Notes: generated from the letters alone by a model not told the origin. Shown: positions 54,747-63,952, numbered from the stretch's first letter. The stretch is DNA of 64,000 bases from Chloroflexota bacterium (GCA_016215025.1 JACRMI010000104.1:1-64000); one strand, 5' to 3'. Translations and numbers: made by a program.

Positions 54747-55294
54747 TTCCAGTTGGCTATATGGCGAAACGAGTTAGCATTCGTCCGGATTGGCTAAAAT
54801 CCGAACGGATTGTGGATGTGTACTCCGTTAGTGGCTGCATCTCCAATGTCTTTGCCGACTATATCAAATATTGGAAACACAATGGCTTTTGGTTCTTTGA
54901 TTCTCCGGCGATCATTCGGGAGTTAGCTAAAGAGAATTCTATCGATCTAAACGGAACACGACTCTTTTACTACGAAGCGTATCCAGAAGAATTCGATGCC
55001 GAAAAAAATGCTTGGATGCGTTTCGAGCCAGAAGCGTCACTCGAAACGCAAGTCGAGGTTCCTTTTCAAAAAGTCTTGGAAGGTTACGATGTTGTCACCT
55101 TCTCTACCGGGACGACTGCCGAATGTTCGCCGTTATCATGCAATAATCTAGCCACCGAAATCGAAACCAATTCGCACTGTCTGCTCACTTCGTTGGAGCA
55201 GGCGCGCCAGTTGTTAAATACAGGCAAGTTCAAGAATTCCGAACCAGGACCGTATCGCATCTTCGCCGTCTATTCGGTCGAGTGGGACCGGTAA
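54743..55294 (+). CDS. Conserved hypothetical protein
   Basis: 183 residues from the ATG at 54743, overlapping the cupin stop (ATGA); 54737 and 54761 are alternatives. The opening [18 protein letters not shown], a [20 protein letters not shown] segment and NGFWFFDSP look like a family seen in scattered bacteria, without known function. Soluble, with no signal sequence. It is coupled to the cupin gene. Confidence 0.65.
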   Translation: MIPVGYMAKRVSIRPDWLKSERIVDVYSVSGCISNVFADYIKYWKHNGFWFFDSPAIIRELAKENSIDLNGTRLFYYEAYPEEFDAEKNAWMRFEPEASLETQVEVPFQKVLEGYDVVTFSTGTTAECSPLSCNNLATEIETNSHCLLTSLEQARQLLNTGKFKNSEPGPYRIFAVYSVEWDR

Positions 55295-55629
55295 TCAGAT
55301 GAGAAGAGTTGGCGTTTCTGCTCATACATGGGATTGCGCAACTTGGCGCGAATCTCTGTCGCTTGTCGTTTAATGCGCGCATGCAAATCCGGCGTGACTT
55401 GCACCTGGCTGAGTCTAAGCTCCAATCCTCGCTTTTCAATCGTCAAACCATCGCGTTGTTTCTTGACCGATTTTATTTCAGCGTTGATCGGCTTTGCGCT
55501 CGCGTTCCCAGGCATCGAAGATAGAATAGTCAATGCGGATGAGGGTGATTCATTTTCTCTGATCTTTGAGGTATAATCAGATCGCGTTGATAACAACCAC
55601 GGGGCATGTATGCCTACCTCAAAGAGCAC
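55270..55629 (-). pseudogene. Probable remnant of a large serine recombinase C-terminus
   Basis: A charged helical stretch (SVKKQRDGLTIEKRGLELRL, QVTPDLHARIKRQATEIRAK, NPMYEQKRQLF) resembles the coiled-coil and following region of large serine recombinases. No catalytic domain or zinc ribbon is present, there is no ribosome site, and it overlaps the genes on both sides. Confidence is low; chance similarity of a helical frame is possible. Confidence 0.3.
55549..55577 (+). promoter_or_regulatory. Promoter for the secreted beta-propeller gene
   Basis: TTCATT (55549-55554), a 17-base spacer and TATAAT (55572-55577), 32 bases before the ATG at 55610. Confidence 0.55.
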
Positions 55630-56761
55630 GCTCCAGTTTCATCTAGCCATTGCGCTTGGCGTTGTCTTTGTCCTAGTGGCAATTGGCACGCCCAATGCCA
55701 AAGACGACGTGCCAACTCTCGACGATTTCTGGAACAAGAAAGCCCATTTTGCTCTCGTCCAACCCGCGCCTATCATTCCCGGACAAGGTCATCGAGAAGC
55801 GTTTGCCGTTCTACGCCCTGACATCGGCGCGCAGACGATTTATCTTTACTATCGTTGTCGCACCGCCGATATTCCTCCACGCTATCAAATCTGTCTCGCC
55901 ATCTCCTCTGACAATGGCGCGAGTTATCCCATCGAAGAAGGCGTCATGATTACTCCAGAGGACAATCATCCCTTTGCCGTCGCGCCATCCGTCGCCAAGG
56001 TGCGCGATCGCTGGGTCATGGTCTACGAAGAAGGCGGGGCGCCGAGCGGCACGCTTTGGGCAGAATCGGTCGATGGCATACGCTGGAATAAAAAAGGGGC
56101 AATAGCGTCGAATGATCGGATTTACAAAGCAACCCCCAGTCTTTATCCATATCAGGATTCAGTGTACGTGTTTTATGCGCTCGGGAATCCAACCGGCAGT
56201 AATCATTTATCAATATCCTACAGCGTTGGGCAAGACATGATCGATTTGCGCCCATATGCTAATGGCGATATTTTCACGGGCAAGCTGGCTTGGGACAAGG
56301 GATCGGTCAGTATGCCACGCGTGATCTTTGACGGAGCGACCCATTGGCTGTTCTTTGAGGGCGCCACGCAAGACCAGAGGTGTGAAGGCAATAACGTGTA
56401 TGGCTGGGGCATCGCCAAAAGTACCGACTTGAAAACCTGGGTCGAGTTTGCCGACAATCCAATTGCGCAAAGCAACGATAGTGAGTCCTGCGGAATGGAC
56501 CTGCCGCAACCGGTCCGATTATCGTCCGGCGCAATTGCCGTCTACCACACGAGTGACGATGTGACGAACGTATTAATGGCGACCTTGCGATTTGGCTCAA
56601 CCTGTTTGGCATGGCAGACCAACCCAAACTGGAAAGAAAAGAACTATCAATGCATTTTGTCTTGTGGCGGACTAGGTGGTTCCAGCTGTCAAAATACCAA
56701 AACTTGCGTGAACGCATCTCGACTTGGAACAAGCTGGGATTGCGCATCATGCTGTAAATGA
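55610..56761 (+). CDS. Secreted beta-propeller (GH43/GH130-like) protein with Cys-rich tail
   Basis: 383 residues. A signal peptide (about 10-30) is followed by a repeated pattern of PSVAKVRDRWVMVYEE, SVDGIRWNKK, ATPSLYPYQDSVYVFYA and MPRVIFDGATHWLFFEG blades. This is typical of five-bladed propellers such as glycoside hydrolase families 43 and 130, although catalytic acids cannot be assigned with certainty. The last about 55 residues are cysteine-rich (C-x-C pairs, ending CASCCK), probably disulfide-bonded outside the cell. Confidence 0.75.
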   Translation: MPTSKSTLQFHLAIALGVVFVLVAIGTPNAKDDVPTLDDFWNKKAHFALVQPAPIIPGQGHREAFAVLRPDIGAQTIYLYYRCRTADIPPRYQICLAISSDNGASYPIEEGVMITPEDNHPFAVAPSVAKVRDRWVMVYEEGGAPSGTLWAESVDGIRWNKKGAIASNDRIYKATPSLYPYQDSVYVFYALGNPTGSNHLSISYSVGQDMIDLRPYANGDIFTGKLAWDKGSVSMPRVIFDGATHWLFFEGATQDQRCEGNNVYGWGIAKSTDLKTWVEFADNPIAQSNDSESCGMDLPQPVRLSSGAIAVYHTSDDVTNVLMATLRFGSTCLAWQTNPNWKEKNYQCILSCGGLGGSSCQNTKTCVNASRLGTSWDCASCCK

Positions 56762-57193
56762 AAAACAGCGACTGGAACGCAATGCCGTTTGTTCTCTACG
56801 CCGCCTGCAAACCTTTCAGCAATTTGTTAAACGCCTTCTCGTATTTTGTCGCGTCACTGTCCCAGCCGCTGAAATCACCGACAACTTTGCGAACGACATC
56901 TGCTTTGCGTTCGTGCTCCCAATGGTTGGCGACGTTTGAGGCGGACGGACTGCCTGCGACTGAATCCGCCGAGTGGATGGAGAGTGCGTTGTCGGCAAAC
57001 TGTTTCACGCTGAAGCAGGTTCTGGAAGATGGAAGGGAATGGCTAGCCCGATCATCCCAGGTACAAAAATTGCCTCCAAAGCAATTAGTATGTGGCTAGC
57101 GCCGCGCGGGGAATGGGTGTAAAATAAAAGCAATCAAAAGTGTGCTTCGGAGCGGGGCGCACCCGAGCCAAAATTACAAAGGAGAACTGAACT
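56762..57193. other. Gene-poor stretch with a possible gene fragment
   Basis: Between the beta-propeller gene and the 83-residue gene. The only possible coding content is the fragment at 56796-57008 on the minus strand. Confidence 0.5.
56796..57008 (-). pseudogene. Possible C-terminal gene fragment
   Basis: 70 codons from a GTG with no ribosome site. The frame stays open upstream but with a poor sequence, so only a 3' fragment is likely to remain. The peptide ends with a convincing amphipathic helix set (ANHWEHERKADVVRKVVGDF, ATKYEKAFNKLLKGL). No family recognised. Confidence 0.3.
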
Positions 57194-57445
57194 ATGCCAG
57201 GAGATCCGAGCTTAACCGATGTTCTGATCGGCGCGGCGAATCAACAACAGGGATTTACCAATCCGAGCTTTGCGGTGTACAAATATGCTCAAGCCAAAGG
57301 CTTTGGCGCGGCGCATACTTGCGAATTTGAAGTCCAATTCGGTGCTGATACATACGTGTGCCAGGTTTATGACGCGGCGCTTGTCTATGTGAAAAAAGGC
57401 GATTGGGGAAATTGCAATTGGATTCCCTATACACCGAATTATTGA
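57194..57445 (+). CDS. Small soluble protein, unknown
   Basis: 83 residues. AAAGGAGAA lies about 9 bases before the ATG and a strong terminator follows. The protein has no membrane segment. It has aromatic-rich, two-cysteine sequence (HTCEFEVQFGADTYVCQVYD) and ends NCNWIPYTPNY. It appears to be a real monocistronic orphan gene. Confidence 0.6.
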   Translation: MPGDPSLTDVLIGAANQQQGFTNPSFAVYKYAQAKGFGAAHTCEFEVQFGADTYVCQVYDAALVYVKKGDWGNCNWIPYTPNY

Positions 57446-57460
57446 TAAAGCGTTGCGAGC

Positions 57461-57497
57461 GAAAAAAAGCCCATGATTTCTCAAGGGCTTTTTTTCA
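57461..57497 (+). terminator. Terminator after the 83-residue gene
   Basis: AAAAAAGCCC faces GGGCTTTTTT around a loop of about 13 bases, with a T-run. Confidence 0.75.
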
Positions 57498-58093
57498 TCA
57501 TCTGCGCTTGTAGGGGATGTCGAGATGTTTCGCCTTGATTATCTTCTTTTCTACTAATCCGTGACCCCGCACGCGATAGGAACACAACGAAAGCAGCCTT
57601 TTGCATGAAGAGGGACGGGGCATTTCTAGAAATATATTGACGCCATGAATTTGAATGGGGGAGTACTCTACCATGTTCGATGGGCAAGCGTGTATTCTGT
57701 AAGGCTTGGATTTTCTAATCCTATGCGTTGTCGCTAGAGAGATGGGAGCCCACCCAAAAAGAGGCGAGCCGTGAAACCCGCCTCAAGGAGGAGAAGAAGA
57801 ACGTCGCCAGTGGTGACGTGCGTTCATGAACTATAAGAGGCGCTCAGTACCACTAATAATACAAGGGCTTTTCAGAACCTTGAAGGGAGTCAACCACACT
57901 TGCAACGGAAAACAAAAACGCGCGGCTCGTGACCGCACGCTTTGAGTGTACACCAACAAGCCGTTCGCGCTCAGGGTGTGGGTTGGCACGGTGAGTACGT
58001 GAGTGGGCGCGGTGATGGGTGCAAGGTCGATCAGGGAGAGTCACCCAGGGTGACGCCGTAGTCATGACTCCAATGCTTCGCACACCCCAATCC
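57498..58093. other. Gene-free region with local RNA-like hairpins
   Basis: About 600 bases without a supported gene. A cluster of stems is present at 57740-57820: GAGGCG (57761-57766) with CGCCTC (57779-57784), and 57801-57808 with 57812-57819 around a 3-base loop. It could be a non-coding RNA or decayed mobile DNA; no known RNA family was recognised. Confidence 0.4.
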
Positions 58094-58300
58094 TCAAGCC
58101 TTTTGGTGATCTACCTTCGCGCTCTCGTGGTAGAGCAAGAGACCACACCATCGACAGAACCTGTTCGTGTCGAGATTGTAGGTGCCGCAATTCAAACATT
58201 TCAAGGTATAGGTTTTGGACCAACCGCCCAGCGATGCGCCACAATGATCGCAGAAGTTGGATTCCTCCCCATTGTGCGTACCACAGTTAGGACACTTCAT
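58094..58300 (-). CDS. Double zinc-ribbon protein
   Basis: 68 residues, GGGAGG 9 bases before the ATG at 58300. Two zinc ribbons are evident: CPNCGTHNGEESNFCDHCG and CLNCGTYNLDTNRFCRWCG, each with two CxxC knuckles. They are joined by a short linker and followed by a polar tail. Such small ribbon proteins bind nucleic acid or protein; the role here is unknown. It lies 64 bp outside the left end of the insertion sequence and is not part of it. Confidence 0.8.
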   Translation of the reverse strand: MKCPNCGTHNGEESNFCDHCGASLGGWSKTYTLKCLNCGTYNLDTNRFCRWCGLLLYHESAKVDHQKA

Positions 58301-58359
58301 GCTTAAACACCTCCCACAGATCGAGTATCTTCTTCCAATGTAAGTTCTCTAGCACTATT

Positions 58360-58363
58360 CTAT
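58360..58363 (+). repeat. Left target-site duplication (CTAT)
   Basis: CTAT directly precedes the left terminal repeat; the same four bases follow the right one at 60333-60336. A 4-bp duplication is the size expected for IS1380-type elements. Confidence 0.75.
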
Positions 58364-60332
58364 ACGTAGATTTCCCCGCTCCAGAGAACAGAATCGTTCC
58401 CGAGAGCTGAAAATTTATCGGTTTTGGGGCTAACTCGATAGAGTGGTGTTCATTCTAATGAGGAGTGATCACCACCATGAACAACGATTGCACTTTACCA
58501 AATGAACTTCGGCGCACGCTTCAAGTCAATGCCATCACCTTCGAGTACACCCTCGGCGACCTGGGGGACGCGAAGCGCGTCGATACGGGCTTACTTGTCG
58601 CGATGGGACACTTTGCACATCAAATTGGTCTTCCAGCACTGTTCCGACATTTCATTCAACTCAAGCAGAAAAAATTGCGCCATGATCCCATCGACAAACT
58701 ACTGACCTTCTTTGTCTCTTTGGTGGATGGATGCGGCTACACCAGTGACATCGATACCGCCCTCAAACCCTATCCCGCGCTGGCACAAGCGTGGACTTTA
58801 CCGGGCTTCGCCGGTCAGAGGGTGGTGAATGAAACGCTGCACCTGTTAACCTGGTCTCAGGTCAAGCAAATCGATCAAGTCTTCCAGGCACTCTTCGAAC
58901 AACAGAGTCTCGCACGGCAACAGCCACGGAATGTTCCCTTGATTGTGGATGTCGATACGATGGGCTTGCGTGTTTCACCCGGCAGTCATGCCATCGAGTG
59001 GGCAGAATTGGGTTACTTTCCCAAAGCCAAAGGTCAAAAAGGCTTGCAATTCAGCGCGGCCTTTATCGGTGCCGACTTCCGCGAATGTTTAGGCGGTTTC
59101 TTGGCACCTGGGTATGCGCACATCTTGAATCAGATGCCCGCGTTGTTGGAGTTGATCGAAAAGCGACTGGGAATACCACCTCGTCGGAGTGATTTGCTCC
59201 GGCAGCGCGCGCGCCTACTCCAAGCCCACGCCCGCGCGTGTGAAGTCATGGCGGCACGTTACACAGACCGCATCCAGCACCGCTACCAACAACTCAATGC
59301 CCGCCAGGCACGTGCCAGTGTCCATCAAGAGCAGATGGATGCCATCAAGGCGCGGATGCGACGTTTGCCGAAACGCGCTAAACAACTTCAGAAATCACTC
59401 ACGCACCATCAAGCGCGGATGCGCTGGTACCGTCAACGGGAACGCGAGGATCTGAAAACGATTGAGCGTTGGCGGGAACGTGCCGTTCGATACCAACGAG
59501 AGGCGGCCGCACTCCGTGAAGAAGCACAAGCTTTGTTGGAACTCGCCGCCCAGCCCGTCGCGCTGGGCAAGTCCCGCTTGATTTTGTTGCGTGGTGATGC
59601 TGGATTAGGAACGGCGGATACCATCACAATTCTTTGCGAACGCGGCTATCTCTTTGTGCTCAAGGGACGCGACCCACGCACGGCACACAAATTGGTGAAC
59701 TTGGTCAAGCCTACGGATTGGCAACAGGTGGATGCTCACCTCCGCGTGGCCGAGATCATCGGTTACACGTTGACGGGTTGTCCATATCCCGTCCGCTTGG
59801 TCGTGTGCGAACGCATGGATGCAAAAGGCAAAGTCAGTTACTATTTTCTGATCTCCAATCTGTCGTCGCAAACTTATGCTGCGCCGGAGTTGGTAAGGTT
59901 CTACAACGATCGTCAGACGATCGAGGCGTTTAACAAAGTGATTGGCAGTGTGTTGTTTCTGCGTCATTTGCGTACGGGCACCATCATCGCGAATTATGCC
60001 ATCGCACAATTGGCGATGTTAGCCCAGGATTTTTTGAGTTGGTCGGCGCATGCCTTCTTCACGGGGACCCCGTATGAAGGGATCGCCATTCGCGAACTCG
60101 TGCAAAAAAGTTTGCGGGTGGTAGCGCGAGTGTCTTGGCCACAACCTGGGTTTTGTCGGACCGAACTTTCCGCCGCAAGTCCATATGCTCAAGCGTTTGT
60201 CGCTGGGCCGCGCGGGGCGGCTGGACAACCGCCATTACCGTTTGTGTTTGAGCCAGCGTCGAAGCGACGAAAAACCGAGTAATTTTGCACGTTCCAGAAC
60301 GATTCTGTCCCCTGGAGCGGGGAAATCTACGT
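58364..60332 (+). mobile_element. IS1380-like insertion sequence, 1969 bp
   Basis: The element is bounded by 36-bp terminal inverted repeats (58364-58399 and 60297-60332) that differ at only two positions and start ACGTAGATTTCCCCGCTCCA. CTAT is duplicated at both sides. It encodes a single full-length transposase. Intact ends, an open reading frame and a duplication mean that the insertion is recent and probably still mobile. IS1380 is inferred from duplication size and transposase type; the IS4 superfamily is the wider assignment. Confidence 0.85.
58477..60282 (+). CDS. IS1380-like DDE transposase
   Basis: 601 residues from the ATG at 58477 (GGAG 11 bases upstream; a GTG 12 bases earlier is possible). 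N-terminal helical region, first catalytic Asp in LIVDVDTMGLR (about 162-172), a long coiled-coil insertion rich in Arg and Gln (about 240-350), second Asp in LLRGDAGLG (about 373), and third catalytic residue in YNDRQTIEAFNKVIG (Glu, about 487), matching the Y-(2)-R-(3)-E-(6)-K signature. It cuts and pastes the element by acting on the 36-bp terminal repeats. Confidence 0.88.
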   Translation: MNNDCTLPNELRRTLQVNAITFEYTLGDLGDAKRVDTGLLVAMGHFAHQIGLPALFRHFIQLKQKKLRHDPIDKLLTFFVSLVDGCGYTSDIDTALKPYPALAQAWTLPGFAGQRVVNETLHLLTWSQVKQIDQVFQALFEQQSLARQQPRNVPLIVDVDTMGLRVSPGSHAIEWAELGYFPKAKGQKGLQFSAAFIGADFRECLGGFLAPGYAHILNQMPALLELIEKRLGIPPRRSDLLRQRARLLQAHARACEVMAARYTDRIQHRYQQLNARQARASVHQEQMDAIKARMRRLPKRAKQLQKSLTHHQARMRWYRQREREDLKTIERWRERAVRYQREAAALREEAQALLELAAQPVALGKSRLILLRGDAGLGTADTITILCERGYLFVLKGRDPRTAHKLVNLVKPTDWQQVDAHLRVAEIIGYTLTGCPYPVRLVVCERMDAKGKVSYYFLISNLSSQTYAAPELVRFYNDRQTIEAFNKVIGSVLFLRHLRTGTIIANYAIAQLAMLAQDFLSWSAHAFFTGTPYEGIAIRELVQKSLRVVARVSWPQPGFCRTELSAASPYAQAFVAGPRGAAGQPPLPFVFEPASKRRKTE

Positions 60333-60336
60333 CTAT
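60333..60336 (+). repeat. Right target-site duplication (CTAT)
   Basis: Direct copy of bases 58360-58363. Confidence 0.75.
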
Positions 60337-60366
60337 ACGAGTTTATTGGAAAAGAGCGTTTCAACA

Positions 60367-60864
60367 TTATTTCAGATTCGTTACAAGGGTGTTGATTCGG
60401 TTGATAAGGGAACGACCCCAGCGAGGGAACAGTAGAATCGCCAAGCTGAATTGCTCTGCTGGATTCTCCACGCGGTCAGTCTCGTGATAATAGATCATCG
60501 TCGTCGCGATGTTCGCGTGTCTTGCCATCGCTTGCACCTTTTGAACAGGCGCACCATGCTTAACAGCATTCGTTATCGCCGTGTGCCATAGACTGTGAGT
60601 TGTCTTGCGATAGCCACGTACACCCGCACTTTTGTAATATCGTTTTACTGTGTCGCGGATTGAGCGCAATGACAATCGTTCGCCCCTTGAACGATTTGAG
60701 AAGGATACGAACAAAGCTCCCGCGTCATCTCCGCGCGTCGCAAACCAATCGCGCATCGCGCTTTCGGCGTCGGGATGGGCGATCACTAGCACCTCGTCTT
60801 TTTCCGCACGTCCTTTGCCGCGAACATTGAGCACAAGACGCCCACCAAAAGTCTGCAAGTGCAC
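60367..60864 (-). pseudogene. Truncated tyrosine recombinase with altered active site
   Basis: The 165 codons cover only the catalytic domain of a phage/XerC-type integrase. KGRAEKDEVLVI gives the beta-sheet Lys, and then HSLWHTAITNAVKHGAPVQK and ARHANIATTMIYYHE are boxes II and III. The second arginine of HxLRH is a tryptophan (TGG; one C-to-T change from CGG), and the N-terminal arm and core-binding domains with the first Arg are missing. The tyrosine (YY at IYYHE) is still present. It lies 31 bp from the insertion sequence. It cannot catalyse recombination as it stands. Confidence 0.75.
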
Positions 60865-61048
60865 ATTCAGTCAAGGTCTTGGGTTCGGCAAAGGTCAATG
60901 CCTTGGTTGACGTTATTCTGCCCTCATTTCTTATTGCCTATGATCAATTTTATCGACAATCAACTCCCAAAGGATTTTCCTGTCAGGGGGCCGGGCAAAA
61001 CAAAACCCGCGTATCATTCCACTGAGGTTTGTTTGCCAAGTTTAATTG

Positions 61049-61057
61049 TGTTACAAT
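61049..61057 (+). promoter_or_regulatory. Extended -10 promoter for rph
   Basis: TGTTACAAT (extended TGn plus TACAAT), 43 bases before the ATG at 61101; TTGCCA lies 13 bases further upstream, too close for a normal -35. Confidence 0.45.
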
Positions 61058-61100
61058 CCCACTCGCCAGACAAGGTATTATTGACTTGAGGATTAAATCT

Positions 61101-61805
61101 ATGCGTATCGACGGGCGCCGCAATGATGAATTACGCGCGGTTAAAATCACACCCAGTTATCTTGATTACGCCGAAGGTAGCGTATTGATTGAAGCAGGGA
61201 AAACCCGCGTCCTATGTGCAGTTAGTGTCCAGCCAGGTGTACCCAAGTGGCTCGAAAATCATGGGCAAGGTTGGTTAACGGCTGAGTATTCGATGCTCCC
61301 GCGCGCGACACACACTCGCACGCCGCGCGAAACTACGCCGAGTTCCCGCTCGCAAGAAATCAAACGTCTCATCGGTCGCTCGCTCCGCGCCGCCGTCGAT
61401 TTGCGACTCATCGGCGAAAATACGATCACCATCGATTGCGACGTAATCCAAGCCGACGGCGGCACGCGGACCGCATCGATTACGGGCGCGTACGTCGCGA
61501 CCGTTATCGCCGTAAGAAAAATGATCGTCAACAAAACCGCATCGCCGCGCGCGATCAAGACCCAGGTTGCGGCGGTGAGCGTGGGCATCGTTGGCGGCGA
61601 TGAAATGCTCGACCTGTGCTATCAAGAAGACTCGCGTGCTGAAGTCGATTTCAATGTCGTAATGACGGGCGAAGGCAAGTTCATCGAAGTGCAAGGCACG
61701 GCGGAAGGTGAACCGTTTGCGCGGGAATCGATGGATCGATTAGTTGACCTTGCACGCGATGGCATTGCGGAGTTGATGAAGATTCAAAACCAAATTCTGA
61801 AATGA
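61101..61805 (+). CDS. rph: Ribonuclease PH
   Basis: 234 residues from the ATG at 61101 (GAGG 9 bases upstream). RIDGRRNDELRAVKI at the N-terminus, EAGKTRVLCAVSVQPGVPKW, RSQEIKRLIGRSLRAAVDL and DCDVIQADGGTRTASITGA are family signatures, including the phosphate-binding arginines. It is a phosphorolytic 3' exonuclease that trims tRNA 3' ends. It marks the return to core genome after the accessory region. Confidence 0.95.
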   Translation: MRIDGRRNDELRAVKITPSYLDYAEGSVLIEAGKTRVLCAVSVQPGVPKWLENHGQGWLTAEYSMLPRATHTRTPRETTPSSRSQEIKRLIGRSLRAAVDLRLIGENTITIDCDVIQADGGTRTASITGAYVATVIAVRKMIVNKTASPRAIKTQVAAVSVGIVGGDEMLDLCYQEDSRAEVDFNVVMTGEGKFIEVQGTAEGEPFARESMDRLVDLARDGIAELMKIQNQILK

Positions 61806-62177
61806 ATGAATTGGAAAATTAAATTGCTGAACTCGCAGAGATAAGATGAAACGAGGGCTTGCTACAATCGTTCTATTGACTCTGCAAGATAATCTGCTAT
61901 AGTGTCAGTTGTAGTCCTCGTTGTTCCCTGGTATCATATTACCTTTTCTAGCTCAAGCCAAAGCAAAGTTGGCTGTTCCCAGGACATATTAGAATCCCAT
62001 TGATCTGTGGAAAGTCTAGCACCTGCTGTTTGACACATGTGCGTGTCGGCGGCGGTGCTTTTTTGTTGGCAAAATGCCAACACCCACAATAAACTTGCGA
62101 GGAGCATCCAGAATCGGTGGACAATAGGCGAGTGCGAAGCAAATGGAGTTTGAGGACACTCTGAAAGAAGGAATAAG
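61806..62177. other. Intergenic region
   Basis: About 370 bases. A short hairpin (GTTGGCAAAATGCCAAC, about 62067-62083) is present. No gene supported. Confidence 0.5.
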
Positions 62178-63854
62178 ATGAGACGAAACATATCCTGGAT
62201 AGCAGCACCGGTGTTACTCTTGGCGTTGACTCTAGCTTTCAAGCAGGATATTGTCTGGGCTGCCAGCGTCACCGTCAACTCCACCACAGACATTAGTGAT
62301 GGTGACACATCGTCCATTGCTAACTTGATTGCCAACCCCGGCGCTGATGGCGTGATTTCGTTGCGCGAGGCAATCGAAGCCACCAATAGTACAACAGGGT
62401 CAGACAGCATTGCTTTCAATATCTCTGGTTGCAGTGGAGTGTGTACTATTCAGCCACTCAGTCCATTGCCCGTAATATCCGACGGTGGCACTATGATTGA
62501 TGGCTATACCCAACCGGGCGCGGTCAAGGCTACGGATGTCTTGTCTGCCACGCTATTGATCGAGATTGATGGAACCCAAGCGGGCGAGGCAGATTGCTTC
62601 ACTATTACCTCATCGAATAACGTACTCATGGGGTTGGTGATAAACCGTTTCGGAAAGAATGGCGTCACTATCTACGGTTCCGCGGCTGTCAGCAATACAG
62701 TTTCGGGCAACTACATCGGCACGAATGCCAATGGCTTACAAGCCCTTGGCAACCAGTCTCGCGGCGTGTACATCCAATTCAGTTCCCACAATCTTATCGG
62801 GGGTAACTCTCCGAGCGATCGGAACGTAATCTCTGGGAATAATGGATCCGGCGTACACCTTCACACACAAACTACAGAGAATACTGTATCTGGCAATTAC
62901 ATTGGACTAAACGCCAATGGGATGGGTATCCTGCCCAACAAATCCGATGGTGTTACACTCAGCAGTCTTGCCACCCGCAATATCATCGGCGGCGACACGG
63001 TCGGCGAACGGAACGTCATCTCCGGTAATGATGGCGATGGCGTGTCTATTTCCAGTTCGGGCAATGTGGTGTCTGGCAACCACATTGGAACCGATCTCAC
63101 GGGTACAGTCTGCCGTGGGAATGGGACATATTGGGAGGGCGTCACGATTTGGGCTGGACATGACAATATCATCGGCGGAAACTTGTCTGGCGAAGGGAAT
63201 CTGATTGCGTGCAATGGAGTTGCCGGCGCGCGGATCACCGGGAGCAATGCAATCAGCAATACCGTAGTGGGCAACGTCATTCTGGCTAACCAACAGATGG
63301 GTGTAAGTGTCGACAATGGTGCTGCACGTAATATCATAGGTCCGGACAACATCATTACCTACAATGGCAAGAACGGCGTGATTGTTGCTAACAGCGGCTT
63401 TACACTGAATTTCGTCGGACCAAGGAACGTCATTGCTTACAACGGAAGGCAAGGCGTATATGTATCGGGCACTGGGAGAGCGACCATCAGCCAAAACAGC
63501 ATCTACGCCAACCAATACCTGGGCATTGAGTATGGCGCAGAATTCATCCCTCGACCCATCATCACATCTGCCACTTGCACCGGGACCTCCAACATCTTCG
63601 GCACTGCCTGCCCTGGGTGCATCGTGGAGGTGTTCGAGAATAGCAATACAGATGGCGAAGGGGAGGCATACCTGGAAAATGCAATTGCCAATGCCAGCGG
63701 CGCGTTCACTATCACAGTTGGCGCTCTGAACAAACGTTACCTGACAGCCACAGCCACTGATGCAGTGGACGGCACATCAGTATTCTCGACGGTGTTTCCC
63801 GTTACGGCGCAGTTCAATATCTATTTACCTACCATCTTGAACAATTACCAGTAG
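62178..63854 (+). CDS. Secreted right-handed beta-helix repeat protein
   Basis: 558 residues, AAGGAAT before the ATG. A signal peptide (about 1-30, cleaving near VWAA) is followed by an SLREAIEATNSTTGSDSI segment that commonly opens bacterial beta-helix/adhesin-like proteins. Repeated turns follow, with NTVSGNYIGTNANG and NLIGGNSPSDRNVISGN (about residues 175-440), typical of the parallel beta-helix fold. A cysteine-containing Ig-like end domain and the C-terminus FNIYLPTILNNYQ follow. It is probably an extracellular surface protein or glycan-active helix. Confidence 0.85.
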   Translation: MRRNISWIAAPVLLLALTLAFKQDIVWAASVTVNSTTDISDGDTSSIANLIANPGADGVISLREAIEATNSTTGSDSIAFNISGCSGVCTIQPLSPLPVISDGGTMIDGYTQPGAVKATDVLSATLLIEIDGTQAGEADCFTITSSNNVLMGLVINRFGKNGVTIYGSAAVSNTVSGNYIGTNANGLQALGNQSRGVYIQFSSHNLIGGNSPSDRNVISGNNGSGVHLHTQTTENTVSGNYIGLNANGMGILPNKSDGVTLSSLATRNIIGGDTVGERNVISGNDGDGVSISSSGNVVSGNHIGTDLTGTVCRGNGTYWEGVTIWAGHDNIIGGNLSGEGNLIACNGVAGARITGSNAISNTVVGNVILANQQMGVSVDNGAARNIIGPDNIITYNGKNGVIVANSGFTLNFVGPRNVIAYNGRQGVYVSGTGRATISQNSIYANQYLGIEYGAEFIPRPIITSATCTGTSNIFGTACPGCIVEVFENSNTDGEGEAYLENAIANASGAFTITVGALNKRYLTATATDAVDGTSVFSTVFPVTAQFNIYLPTILNNYQ

Positions 63855-63952
63855 CCCTAGCAGGCTTTCGTTAGCAAGTATTTATACCGCAGGCGGGTCA
63901 TGAAATTGCCCCCAAGGATTTTTCGCCGCGCTTGTGCTATGCTATGCTCCCA

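Noticed and set aside
58019..58306. Plus-strand frame of 95 codons
   Set aside because: It is the complement of the well-supported double zinc-ribbon gene.
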